Assembly: GCF_003259255.1 (NCBI RefSeq)
Contig: NZ_QGOL01000009.1
Coordinates: 1 to 64,000 of the forward strand
Direction: 5' to 3'
Origin: Algoriphagus litoralis
GTDB taxonomy: Bacteria > Bacteroidota > Bacteroidia > Cytophagales > Cyclobacteriaceae
Length of the DNA stretch: 64,000 nt
Position numbers and translations under genes: made by a program. Below the pieces are notes generated by a model that was not told where the DNA came from, ran no database searches, and saw only the letters and a program-made list of their open reading frames with translations. The first letter of the stretch is position 1; each line of letters opens with the position of its first letter. This document shows positions 55,730 to 64,000 of this stretch, one piece after another.

Positions 55730-56290
55730 ATGAAAAAACTAGAAGAATTGACTGTAGCTATTTTGGCCGAAGATGGCTTTGAGCAGTCTGAACTTGAAGA
55801 GCCCTATGCTGTGCTGCAGCTACTTGGAATTCATCTTTCAATAATATCCCCAAGGTCCGGAGAAATCAGGGGCTGGAAAGATAAGGAATGGGGCAGCAGC
55901 GTTAAGGTGGATAAAACTTTGGATGAGGCGAGTCCCAGATCCTTTGATGCCCTACTTCTGCCTGGTGGGGTGATTAATCCCGATCTGTTAAGGCGTGATA
56001 AAAGGGCGGTAGCTTTCGTGAATTCGTTCTTTGATTGGGAGAGACCGGTGGCAGCCATCTGCCATGGACCTCAACTATTGATTGAAGCAGATGTGGTGAA
56101 GGATAAAAAGCTAACCTCATTTCATTCGATTCAAAAAGACCTTAAAAATGCAGGGGCAATCTGGGTGGATGAGGAAGTCGTTCAGGATGGATTATTAATC
56201 ACCTCCAGAAGTCCAGAAGACCTGGATGCATTTACATCAAAATTTGTGGAAGTCCTTGAGAAATTCGCAAAAGTCGACTCAATCTCCTGA
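55730..56290 (+). CDS. DJ-1/PfpI family protein
   Basis: The 186-residue cytoplasmic protein has the DJ-1/PfpI fold with the nucleophile elbow AAICHGPQLL, an acidic residue in DGFEQSELEEP at the N-terminus and FDALLLPGGVINPD. The family comprises protein deglycases/chaperones and intracellular proteases. The start at 55730 is MKKLEEL; an upstream ATG at 55706 is possible but does not match the family. Position near YciE/F, PfpI and AhpD genes suggests a stress-response region. Confidence 0.9.
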   Translation: MKKLEELTVAILAEDGFEQSELEEPYAVLQLLGIHLSIISPRSGEIRGWKDKEWGSSVKVDKTLDEASPRSFDALLLPGGVINPDLLRRDKRAVAFVNSFFDWERPVAAICHGPQLLIEADVVKDKKLTSFHSIQKDLKNAGAIWVDEEVVQDGLLITSRSPEDLDAFTSKFVEVLEKFAKVDSIS

Positions 56291-56545
56291 ATAAGCGAAG
56301 GGGCTGGAGCCTGGTCTATCGGGAGGTCTAGATTTTCAAAGGATATTTAAATGAAGTAGACTCTATTCCCAATTAGGATTTCTACAACTTTAAGTATTTC
56401 AGGTGAGTCTGAATTCGCTTGAACCAATGAAGTTCTAGCTTTTCGGTGAACGTCAAGTTTCCTGCTAAGCAATGTCCTCATACCAAATAAAATGGGGATT
56501 GGGATCGATTCCTGTCACCCTCCTGGTTTTTACTGAATTAAACCT
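56291..56545. other. Intergenic gap upstream of the SbnA-like operon
   Basis: The 255-bp gap holds no gene or recognised repeat. It probably carries the promoter for the operon. I cannot see a clear Fur-type or other operator. Confidence 0.35.
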
Positions 56546-57532
56546 ATGAATCAACAAATTTCACGTCCACAGCGATGCATTCTGGATTGCATTGGAAACA
56601 CTCCCTTGGTTTCTCTTCTGAGGTTGTTTCCTGATTATCCTGTGCAACTATATGGAAAACTGGAAATGTTTAATCCAGGTGGAAGCATCAAGGATCGGAC
56701 AGCTGTAAAGATTATTACGAATGGAATTCAAACCGGTGCAATCACTCATGAAACGGTCATCGTAGAATCTACTTCCGGAAATATGGGAGTGGGACTGGCA
56801 AGAATATGCCATTATTTTGGCCTGCGCTTGATTTTGGTAACGGATCCTCATTTAAATTCATTGACAGAATCTATTCTAAAAGCCTTTCAGGTGGAACTGA
56901 TTCGAGTGGATCAGGAGGATGGAATGGGTGGCTATTTGAACAGCCGGCTACAGAAAGTGCAGGAATTGCTGGAGCGGTACGAGAATTCCTTTTGGCCAGA
57001 TCAATATCATAATCCACAGAGTCCACTTGCCCACAGGGAAACCTATCGGGAAATTTTGGAAAGTCTGGGTAAAGTCCCGGATTACATTTTTGTTGCAACT
57101 AGTACCTGCGGAACCTTGCGGGGGATTGCGGATGCAGCGGCGGAAAGAAATGAATTTCCATCGATTATAGCTGTGGATTCTGCCGGAAGTGTAGTGTTTG
57201 GTAATGAGCCAGGAACTAGACTGATTCCGGGCATGGGAGCCGGAAGACCTTCTGATTTTTTGATAGATGCGCAAGTTTCATCCGTCATTCACGTGTCCGA
57301 CCAAGACTGTATAGCTGGTTGCAACTTATTGTTGGATCGAGAAAGCATTCTTGCGGGGGGATCATCAGGTGGGATAGTGTTTGCTATCCAGCAAATGATA
57401 CCCAGGATTCCTCCTAATGCCACAATTGTAGCTTTGTTGCCGGATAGTGGGGAACGGTATTTAGAAACAATATTCAATAAATCTTGGGTTCTGGACCACT
57501 TTGGTGAACCAAGCCAACTGATCGAGCAATGA
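56546..57532 (+). CDS. SbnA-like PLP enzyme (cysteine synthase family)
   Basis: The 328-residue enzyme is a fold-type II PLP protein: IGNTPLVSL, the lysine motif NPGGSIKDR (K49), the ESTSGNMG phosphate/substrate loop and later GGSSGG. It is closer to SbnA than to CysK. SbnA makes N-(1-amino-1-carboxyl-2-ethyl)-glutamate from O-phosphoserine and glutamate on the way to 2,3-diaminopropionate. The DQEDGMGGYLNSRLQKVQELL and VDSAGSVVFGNEPG segments match that subgroup. It overlaps the next gene by 4 bp. The product is likely a non-proteinogenic amino acid. Confidence 0.87.
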   Translation: MNQQISRPQRCILDCIGNTPLVSLLRLFPDYPVQLYGKLEMFNPGGSIKDRTAVKIITNGIQTGAITHETVIVESTSGNMGVGLARICHYFGLRLILVTDPHLNSLTESILKAFQVELIRVDQEDGMGGYLNSRLQKVQELLERYENSFWPDQYHNPQSPLAHRETYREILESLGKVPDYIFVATSTCGTLRGIADAAAERNEFPSIIAVDSAGSVVFGNEPGTRLIPGMGAGRPSDFLIDAQVSSVIHVSDQDCIAGCNLLLDRESILAGGSSGGIVFAIQQMIPRIPPNATIVALLPDSGERYLETIFNKSWVLDHFGEPSQLIEQ

Positions 57533-59370
57533 TTTGGAAGAAGAGCGACATGATTGCGGATGTTAATCAGGCAGGCGATTTCCTTTCCGATTACTGTGTC
57601 GCGAATGTGCCTTCCAAAAAACCGAAGCCCAATGTTTTCAAAATTGGAATTGTAGGAGGTGGACCAAAGGGCCTTTATGCCTTGGATTGCTTGGTTAAGG
57701 CTTTGAATAAGGCTGATTTTCCGCCATCGGTTGAAATTTACTGGTTCAATTCTTCAGATAATTTTGGAGCCGGGCCGAATTTTGACCCCAAGCAACCGGA
57801 TTATCTACTAATCAATACTTGTATTGCCCAGGTTGATGGCTGGATTCGCCAAGATGGTAAGGAGGACCATTCAAATCACCTGAATCTGCTAGCTTGGATT
57901 ACCAAAAATAAAAGCACCAATAAACAAGTTCAAGCCGCGGACTATGCATCAAGAGCTTTGGTTGGATGTTACTTACAAGATGTAGCCGCCAAAGTAATAG
58001 GTTCCATTTCCTTTCCGGTTCGCCTTTTTTTATGTGTCGAAACGATTCAGCAAATCAGATATGAGGGTACGTTTGTACTCAAAGGATCCACGGGTGAATT
58101 GCCTTTTCGTCTAGACAACATTTTATTAACTACCGGGCATTGTTATTCGAATCCGAGTTTGATCAGCACCGGATCTAGCATTGACAAAAAGCCGAATGAT
58201 TCCTATCTGTCGGACATTTGGAAGCGAGAACAATTAGCGCCGATTCCTCCCAATAGCCGAGTCGGAATAGCTGGCATGGGTTTGACTTTCATTGATATAG
58301 TCCTCCATCTTACTGAGGGTAGGGGCGGAGTATTTACAGAAAATGGGGAGTATCTTCCATCAGGAAATGAACCGCTGGTATTTCCATTTTCCAGAAGTGG
58401 TCAACCTATACTTCCCAGATCAGCCGCATGGGATTCGCATCACTATAGACTTTTTTTCCTAACAGAAGATTGGCTCAAGTCCATGCTCGAGCAGCAGGCA
58501 ATTAGGAAGATTGATTTTATCAAGGAGGTTCTTCCCATTTTGGAGTGTGAGGTGACTTTTGCGTACTACAGTACACTATTAGGGACAAGAAATCTAAGCA
58601 GGGTAAATTCCTTTTGCGAAAACCTGCCTGATTCAGAAAAATTTGACCTTGATCGTCTGCTTTTCGGACTGGTAAGCGAAAAAAGTGACAGGCATAGTGC
58701 GGTGATCCGGTTTTTTGATGAGACAGTCATGGAAGCTTCAAAAGGCGAACAAAAAAGTCCTTTATTGGCTGCAATGGCAGTTTGGAGAGAAGCTGTTCCG
58801 CTTTTGGGTCAACTTTATTCGCAAGGTGGATTTACAGGAGAATCGCAGCGATACCTGGATTGTAAGTTATTGGGCGCATTGAATCGGACCAGTTTTGGCC
58901 CCCCTATCCAAAACATCAAGAAAATCATAGCCTTGGTCCGGGAAGGTATTATTCGCTTTGGTCTCGGTAAAGAAGTCCGAGTTACAGGTCATGATTCAGG
59001 CAAATTTTTATTGACTTCCAAAGAGCAGTCTCTTCAGGTAGATTATTTAATTGATGCTCGGGTAGCGCGGCCGCGGATGGACACCAAAAATTCTTCCCTC
59101 TATCAGCATTTGGAAGAGGCGAATCTCGCCGAACCTTTCTCGAATGAAGGGTATCATCCAGGCTCGGTAAGTATGGATAAAAAAGGCCAATCCACCGTTT
59201 TTTCACCACAATCACCGCCACTGTTTTTTTATGGAAGCAATACGGAAGGAGTGTATTTGGAAAATGATTCCCTCTCCAGAACGCGAAACAATTTAGCTCG
59301 ACCTTGGGCCAAATTCATTATTAATCAATTATCGAAGCAAAATAGTTTTCACGATGAACTTTCATTCTGA
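57529..59370 (+). CDS. FAD/NAD(P)-binding protein of an amino-acid metabolite operon
   Basis: The 613-residue protein has a Rossmann start FKIGIVGGGPKGLYALD (about residues 37-53) and NAD(P)-binding PF13454-like features: FGAGPNFDPKQPDYLLIN and a central GIAGMGLTFIDIVLHL dinucleotide loop. No signal peptide is seen. Members occur in siderophore or secondary-metabolite clusters, including N-hydroxylase-like proteins. An oxidative role on an amino-acid intermediate is inferred. It overlaps the SbnA-like gene by 4 bp and the decarboxylase gene by 17 bp, so the three are tightly coupled. Confidence 0.82.
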   Translation: MIWKKSDMIADVNQAGDFLSDYCVANVPSKKPKPNVFKIGIVGGGPKGLYALDCLVKALNKADFPPSVEIYWFNSSDNFGAGPNFDPKQPDYLLINTCIAQVDGWIRQDGKEDHSNHLNLLAWITKNKSTNKQVQAADYASRALVGCYLQDVAAKVIGSISFPVRLFLCVETIQQIRYEGTFVLKGSTGELPFRLDNILLTTGHCYSNPSLISTGSSIDKKPNDSYLSDIWKREQLAPIPPNSRVGIAGMGLTFIDIVLHLTEGRGGVFTENGEYLPSGNEPLVFPFSRSGQPILPRSAAWDSHHYRLFFLTEDWLKSMLEQQAIRKIDFIKEVLPILECEVTFAYYSTLLGTRNLSRVNSFCENLPDSEKFDLDRLLFGLVSEKSDRHSAVIRFFDETVMEASKGEQKSPLLAAMAVWREAVPLLGQLYSQGGFTGESQRYLDCKLLGALNRTSFGPPIQNIKKIIALVREGIIRFGLGKEVRVTGHDSGKFLLTSKEQSLQVDYLIDARVARPRMDTKNSSLYQHLEEANLAEPFSNEGYHPGSVSMDKKGQSTVFSPQSPPLFFYGSNTEGVYLENDSLSRTRNNLARPWAKFIINQLSKQNSFHDELSF

Positions 59371-60775
59371 TTCGGGATATCTTCCCCTCAAGCCCATTAT
59401 TCATTCTTGGATAGATTCCCTTATCGCTAGGAAAGATCTGATGCTCGATAAAATCCGAAAGGAGGATTCCCCGGTAAATATTCATTCTCTGGATCCTTTT
59501 GTAGAAAATATTCAAACGTACCAGTGCGTATTTCAGAAATACAAACTGAAGCACAAAATCTACTTTGCAAGGAAGGCAAACAAATGTATCTCATTTGCAC
59601 AACAAGCTTTCAAATGTGGTCAGGGAGTGGACACAGCCAGTTTTAATGAATTGGAGCAATGCCTTGCTGCCGGTATTCCGGCTTCTGTTTTGATCCTGAC
59701 CGCAGCAGTTAAGAACAGGAAGCTCTTGGAATTGGCGGTTCAAAGCCAAGTGACTATTGTTTTAGACAATCTGGATGAGTATTTCCTGCTCAAGGAGATT
59801 GTGGAGGAGAAACAAAAAAATACTGCTGTAGTCATTCGTTTATCCGGATTTACATTGAATGAAAAGCAATTGCATTCGAGGTTTGGTTTTTCTTTAGTCC
59901 AAGCTCAAAACCTGATCGAAGAAATTCATCTGGATGCAGGCTTGTTGAGGTATTCAGGGTTGCATTTTCACTTAAATGGATATGCAGTTGACGAAAGAGT
60001 GGCGGCTATTGAACAAAGCATCAGGCTCATTGATCAACTTGATGCCATGGGAATTGGTACAGAGTCACTAGATATAGGAGGAGGATTTTTGGTGAATTAT
60101 TTAAAGGAGGGAGAGCAATGGGCAGCTTTTCACCAGGAATTGAAGCTTGCTGTGTTGGGTCAGCGGACTCCTCTGACCTACCTGAATGATTCCTTGGGAA
60201 TTGTGAAGTCTGAAATGGGGATTCAGGGAGAACCCTCGGTATATCCCTATTTCAATTCTAATAACAAGGCATTATTTCTGGAACGGATTCTCAAATCCCA
60301 TTCGGAACTTTTTCATCAACCAATACACGAATTGATCCAACAACGAAACCTTGAATTGAGGATCGAACCCGGAAGATCTCTAGTGGATCAGGCTGGAGTC
60401 ACGGTAGCCACTGTGCTATTCAGAAAGGCGGACTCTGCGGGGAATTTTTTGGTTGGGATAGAGATGAATAGATCCCAACTTAGAAGCTCAAGTGCAGACT
60501 TTTTGGTAGATCCAATTCATCTACCCTTGAAATCTGGAAATCAACATGAAGATCCCTGTTTTGGATTTTTGGTTGGAGCCTATTGTCTCGAACAGGAATT
60601 GATCCTAAAGCGAAGAGTAAAGTTTGATAAATTCCCCGAAGTGGGTGATCTCATCCTTTTTCCCAATACAGCAGGGTATATGATGCATTTTTTCGAATCA
60701 GAGGCGCATCGGTTTAATTTGGCAGCGAATCTGTTTTTTGACCAGTCGGAAGGCTCGTTAATAAAAGACGGATAA
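59354..60775 (+). CDS. Y4yA-like PLP-dependent decarboxylase (fold type III)
   Basis: The 473-residue enzyme resembles the diaminopimelate/ornithine decarboxylase fold: the PLP lysine K74 in IYFARKANK, HFHLNGYA, LDIGGGF, a RIEPGRSLVDQAG arginine loop, FLVGAYCLEQE (catalytic cysteine region) and TAGYMMHF near the end. It best fits the Y4yA family named after a Rhizobium NGR234 plasmid gene. I recall that y4xP, a cysteine-synthase-like gene, lies by y4yA there, mirroring the SbnA-like gene here. It should decarboxylate an amino acid such as diaminopropionate, ornithine or a conjugate; the substrate is unknown. Confidence 0.87.
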   Translation: MNFHSDSGYLPLKPIIHSWIDSLIARKDLMLDKIRKEDSPVNIHSLDPFVENIQTYQCVFQKYKLKHKIYFARKANKCISFAQQAFKCGQGVDTASFNELEQCLAAGIPASVLILTAAVKNRKLLELAVQSQVTIVLDNLDEYFLLKEIVEEKQKNTAVVIRLSGFTLNEKQLHSRFGFSLVQAQNLIEEIHLDAGLLRYSGLHFHLNGYAVDERVAAIEQSIRLIDQLDAMGIGTESLDIGGGFLVNYLKEGEQWAAFHQELKLAVLGQRTPLTYLNDSLGIVKSEMGIQGEPSVYPYFNSNNKALFLERILKSHSELFHQPIHELIQQRNLELRIEPGRSLVDQAGVTVATVLFRKADSAGNFLVGIEMNRSQLRSSSADFLVDPIHLPLKSGNQHEDPCFGFLVGAYCLEQELILKRRVKFDKFPEVGDLILFPNTAGYMMHFFESEAHRFNLAANLFFDQSEGSLIKDG

Positions 60776-61246
60776 GTGGTGTACGTTCAGGTTGAGTATA
60801 AGGCTAACAGGCCTCAGACTTTACAATGGATAAAATAAGACTTTTTCCATGCCCTGTTTTTTCGAAAACCCTATGCCTAAGTTGGGGCTAACTTTTTCCA
60901 ATTTGAGGTGATGAGGTAACAGACCGGGTTTTGGGGAAGGGGGTAATGTTTAGACTTTTCCGTGAAATAGATTTTTAAACTGGCACAATTTCTTTACTAG
61001 TTACAGAAGACTTAAGTGTATTGTTCTGTTTTTCAGTAGGAAATATCCCTGTCACCGCTTTTCTCGAGGTATTTGTGGCTTGGCTAGGAAGATCATTTTT
61101 CCACACACCTGCCATTCAACAAAAGTTTGATCATGGGAGGCATGAGGGCATTGATTTTGAATCCTTTAGTATAAATCAATCAAGTCGGAAAGCTGGATGC
61201 CGAATCTCAGGCAAATAGTTTTTCCCTAACCAAAATAGATTACCTG
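60776..61246. other. Intergenic region, nothing recognised
   Basis: About 470 bp after the SbnA/FAD/Y4yA operon with no clear terminator or repeat. One frame at 61021-61218 looks spurious. The promoter of the acidic protein gene should lie here. Confidence 0.4.
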
Positions 61247-61726
61247 ATGGAAGAAAATAGCCAAATACCCAGAACTGACGGCAGGGCACAGCCCCGAATA
61301 GAAGAACCGGATGAGGAAAACCTAAACTACATGGACATCGCGGGAGAGGGTCGGGAAAATGCTCCTACCGGAGGATTTGCTGAGAAAGATAATCCTCAGG
61401 ACCTTGATCACCCTGACCATGAAGATGGATCTGATCCGAAGCGACAAAACGAGCGGACTGTTGCTCTTCCCACTGAATACGAAACTCCCGATGAAGAAAA
61501 TCCAGATCGACGGGATGTCACAAAGACGGATGGCGAGCGACCTGATAGGATACCGGAAATTGAGCGCGAGGATCAGGTGGAATTTCCCGAAAATCCAGAT
61601 GACGAAGATGAAATGGTTTTGCCGAGACGGGATGAAAGTGGCGAAGAATGGAAGCGACAGCAACCCGCTACTCCTCCTGAAGAAGAGCCGGAAACCCAGC
61701 CTACGGAGGACCCAAATCTGCTTTAA
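61247..61726 (+). CDS. Disordered acidic protein of unknown function
   Basis: The 159-residue product is extremely rich in Glu, Asp, Pro and Arg, with no hydrophobic core, signal or transmembrane helix. It contains a loose repeat of PDEEN (at about residues 21-25 and 85-89) and related PDDEDE. It is predicted to be disordered. A Rho-independent terminator follows its stop codon, supporting a real gene. Stress-protective or DNA-/RNA-mimic roles are possible for such proteins, but nothing specific can be said. Confidence 0.65.
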   Translation: MEENSQIPRTDGRAQPRIEEPDEENLNYMDIAGEGRENAPTGGFAEKDNPQDLDHPDHEDGSDPKRQNERTVALPTEYETPDEENPDRRDVTKTDGERPDRIPEIEREDQVEFPENPDDEDEMVLPRRDESGEEWKRQQPATPPEEEPETQPTEDPNLL

Positions 61727-61733
61727 ATCAAAC

Positions 61734-61760
61734 CCCTCGGAACACCGGGGGATTTTTTTT
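61734..61760 (+). terminator. Rho-independent terminator after the acidic protein gene
   Basis: A 7-bp GC-rich stem (61734-61740 with 61745-61751, one G-T pair) closes an AACA loop and is followed by eight T. It lies 8 bp after the stop codon of the acidic protein. Confidence 0.85.
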
Positions 61761-61788
61761 GCTGTTATTTTTAGAGACTTTCCTGAGG

Positions 61789-63984
61789 TTAGGTGTTTTG
61801 CTGTTTTCTTGGAAAGATCAAGTAAAAACAAGCGCCTTGACCCACTTCAGAGGTTGCGTAAATGAATCCTTTGTGGTTTTCCATCACTTTTTTGCAAATA
61901 GAAAGTCCAATCCCAGTTCCTGAATATTCACTTCGGTCGTGCAGTCTTTTGAACGGAGAAAAAATGCTATCCGCATAAATTTTATCAAAGCCTATCCCGT
62001 TGTCGATGAAAGCGATCTTGAAGTATTCCTTCGGATTGGAAAGGTTGAAGCGCTCAATTTCTTTCTTGGTGATTTTCTGAGAATCAATTTCCAAGCGGAG
62101 CGGTTCGGTAGATTTGGAATATTTCAGGGAGTTTGAAATCAGGTTATCAAACAATTGACGAATCTGAAAAGGAATGACATCAGCCTCAGGTAAAATCGTG
62201 TAAGAAACTACTGATTTCTTTTCAAGCAAATCGGGGGTCAGATCTTTAATTGATTCTTCAAGCAGCTGATTTAGAGAAACGATGGAGGAGACTTTTTCTC
62301 CTTTCACGATTCGGGTTAATGAAAGCAGATCATTGATGAGCTTGCGCATTCGATCGGCAGCAGTCTGAATCCGGATCAGGTAGTCCGTCTCTTTGGAATC
62401 CCGACCAGACTGGTCCTCACTCAGAATCCTTGAGACAAATGTCTGAATTTTTCGCAGGGGTTCCTGGAGATCATGACTGGCAATATGATTGAAGGAGTCC
62501 AGCTCCCGTACGGTTTGTGTCAATTCGGTATTATTTTCCTCCAACCTGTTTCTGATGCTGATTTCATCAGAGATGTTTTTGAAAGTGATTATGGAAATAT
62601 GTTCTTCACCTATGACTATCCGTTTCGTTTTGCAGGTGAGAAAAGCAAAGTTTCCACCGGGAAGTGAAATTTTGATTTGCTTGTCACACTGTTGCTCTAT
62701 CAAGCGGATTAAATCCTGATCCGTATAAGATTTGCTCTGATCTACTAGGTCAGTTGCTTTCAGAATATGATCCGCAGTAGGCGTGAAACCATTGGTTTTG
62801 TACCCAAAAATGCGGTAAAGATTGTCTGAAAATTCGGTTTTGCCGGAGTCATGATGGTAGCTATAGCTGCCTGTACCAGCGAGAATCTCTGCGTTTTTGA
62901 AAATGTTGTTTTGGATTTTAAGATCGGAAAATAGCCGTTCTAATTTTGAACTTGATTCTAGCTGCTCAGTCACATCATGGACAGCTCCGATGGCAATTTT
63001 TTGAAAAAACTCATTATTCATCAGACAGACCATCATTCGGAAAGTTCGGAAAACCCCGGACTGATGGAGAAGTCTGAGTTCAATGGTGAAGGTATCCTCA
63101 GTTTCGAGAATTTTCCGGAGTGTGCTGATCAGTAGTGGGCGATCAGCCTTATGGATATGTCTGATGGCCATTTTAAAATCAGGCTGAACCTGATCATGTT
63201 TGTAGCCCAACAGTTCAAAAAAGTTAATTGAAAAGTGTAGCTTTTCATCTCCCATTTTGTAGTACCAATGTCCTGCATTCGAGATTTTTTCGACCTGCTT
63301 GTAGATTGTGTTTTGAATTTCCAGATCTCTGTTTGCTGCTTCAAGTTTTTTTAGATTTTTCTCCAAAATGATGTACGCCGTAGTGAATACACCTAATGAA
63401 AACAGGATTTCGAGCAGCAGATAAAATAAGTGAATACTGCTTTTTTGTTGATTTTCGAGTAGTTGAAGCCCTGTCTCGTAGTTTTCTGTATTTTTCAGCC
63501 CATCGCTGAGTTTTTTGATCTCTTCGATCAGCGAGGTATCACTGCCTATTTCCTCGAGGAGAAATTCGACCTGGCTGTTTGTTGAATCACTGCTAAGTTT
63601 TTTATCTAAATAATTGAAATTCAACGTGATTAGAGAATCCAGTTTTTGAAAATGTTTTCTTTTAGGATTCTCAGGCAAAATGGCCTGAGCCAAAGAGTCT
63701 AAAATTGGTTTTGTAGCAGTCTTTTTTTCTTGATAGCTTATCAGATATGGATTTTTTTTGGTCAGCAGAAAGGAGTGTTGCGCATTCTCTGCCTCCAAAA
63801 CCAAAATGTAAAGCTGTTGAAGTTTGTCTTGAATTTTAAAAGAATTGACCACCTGTCCATGGCTGCCAGGAATAGACCTAAACTGTTCTAAAGTAACCAC
63901 AAAAATCACTGTGAGGATCAAAAATGACACAATCAGGGACAATCTGAGAATTAACTTTGTTCTTTTTGGGTCTTTCATGATCAT
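61789..63984 (-). CDS. CHASE3-like histidine kinase with two PAS domains
   Basis: The 731-residue membrane kinase has an N-terminal helix (about residues 12-30), a helical CHASE3-type extracytoplasmic domain (about 33-185), a second helix (about 186-207), two PAS domains (about 225-345 and 360-485), HisKA (IASHDLQEPLRKI) and HATPase_c (SNSLKYSK, FIDNGIGFDKIY, GTGIGLSICKKV). The start at 63984 (MIMKDPKR) is used; 63978 is also possible. No response regulator is visible within the window. The upstream context is cut by the window end. Confidence 0.92.
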   Translation of the reverse strand: MIMKDPKRTKLILRLSLIVSFLILTVIFVVTLEQFRSIPGSHGQVVNSFKIQDKLQQLYILVLEAENAQHSFLLTKKNPYLISYQEKKTATKPILDSLAQAILPENPKRKHFQKLDSLITLNFNYLDKKLSSDSTNSQVEFLLEEIGSDTSLIEEIKKLSDGLKNTENYETGLQLLENQQKSSIHLFYLLLEILFSLGVFTTAYIILEKNLKKLEAANRDLEIQNTIYKQVEKISNAGHWYYKMGDEKLHFSINFFELLGYKHDQVQPDFKMAIRHIHKADRPLLISTLRKILETEDTFTIELRLLHQSGVFRTFRMMVCLMNNEFFQKIAIGAVHDVTEQLESSSKLERLFSDLKIQNNIFKNAEILAGTGSYSYHHDSGKTEFSDNLYRIFGYKTNGFTPTADHILKATDLVDQSKSYTDQDLIRLIEQQCDKQIKISLPGGNFAFLTCKTKRIVIGEEHISIITFKNISDEISIRNRLEENNTELTQTVRELDSFNHIASHDLQEPLRKIQTFVSRILSEDQSGRDSKETDYLIRIQTAADRMRKLINDLLSLTRIVKGEKVSSIVSLNQLLEESIKDLTPDLLEKKSVVSYTILPEADVIPFQIRQLFDNLISNSLKYSKSTEPLRLEIDSQKITKKEIERFNLSNPKEYFKIAFIDNGIGFDKIYADSIFSPFKRLHDRSEYSGTGIGLSICKKVMENHKGFIYATSEVGQGACFYLIFPRKQQNT

Positions 63985-64000
63985 GGTTTGTTAAATACTC

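Noticed and set aside
56546..60775. Complete siderophore biosynthesis cluster
   Set aside because: No NRPS, IucA/IucC-type synthetase, transporter or TonB receptor is present in the window; only precursor-type enzymes are seen.
61021..61218. Plus-strand open frame of 65 codons
   Set aside because: No signal, no family resemblance, and composition not like neighbouring genes.

Overview
The window reads as chromosomal DNA of a Bacteroidota bacterium, most likely a Cytophagales member of the Cyclobacteriaceae (Algoriphagus-like) type. This is inferred from gene families only, since no rRNA or tRNA gene was found. The signs are a MacB/FtsX permease of the Bacteroidota kind, many PAS-rich histidine kinases with small Rcp1-like response regulators, a propeller/Y_Y_Y sensor, Tat-targeted Gfo/Idh/MocA and TIM-barrel proteins, DUF5777 and DUF6807 proteins, and many lipoproteins.

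Layout. 0.5-5 kb: pirin, palindromic intergenic DNA and a large FtsX-type permease. 5-10.2 kb: smc on the minus strand, then a DUF559 endonuclease-like gene set between two tandem arrays of about 160-bp palindromic, MITE-like elements. 10.2-15.3 kb: a Rieske/YceI/DUF5777 group, then an overlapping pair of a TlpA-like thioredoxin lipoprotein and a Cys/His-bearing propeller-like lipoprotein. 15.3-20.6 kb: a GT39-like membrane protein, a VOC protein, a quinone oxidoreductase, a secreted unknown, a cysteine-bearing ECF sigma factor and a DUF1398 protein. 20.7-26.1 kb: secreted sugar-processing genes (TIM-barrel isomerase, Gfo/Idh/MocA, DUF6807, FAD oxidoreductase). 26.1-34 kb, minus strand: DoxX, HAD and esterase genes and a non-phosphorylative L-fucose catabolic cluster (mutarotase, FucP, L-fucose dehydrogenase, lactonase, FAH-family hydrolase, KDF dehydrogenase) that lacks a recognisable fuconate dehydratase.

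34.2-42.1 kb: a four-gene signalling operon (8-PAS/GAF kinase, CHASE-like kinase, response regulator, REC-PAS-DHp protein without an ATPase domain). 42.1-46.1 kb: Gfo/Idh/MocA, cyclophilin, PlsC-like acyltransferase and esterase. 46.4-48.4 kb: a three-gene operon whose first product is a free-standing ethylene-binding domain with all five key residues of plant ETR1 at the same spacing, followed by a membrane histidine kinase and a response regulator. 48.5-51.6 kb: another response regulator beside a propeller sensor that again ends in a DHp domain without an ATPase. 52-56.3 kb: AraC regulator, AhpD-like protein, a small membrane protein, YciE/F-like and PfpI-like proteins. 56.5-60.8 kb: a translationally coupled SbnA-like / FAD-NAD(P)-binding / Y4yA-like operon that looks like the precursor-making part of an amino-acid-derived metabolite pathway. 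61.2-64 kb: a disordered acidic protein and a CHASE3-PAS-PAS histidine kinase.

The strongest candidates for new biology are the split ethylene-receptor-like operon (46.4-48.4 kb), the DUF559/palindromic array module (8.6-10.2 kb), the SbnA/FAD/Y4yA operon (56.5-60.8 kb) and the two ATPase-less kinase-like proteins next to single-domain response regulators.
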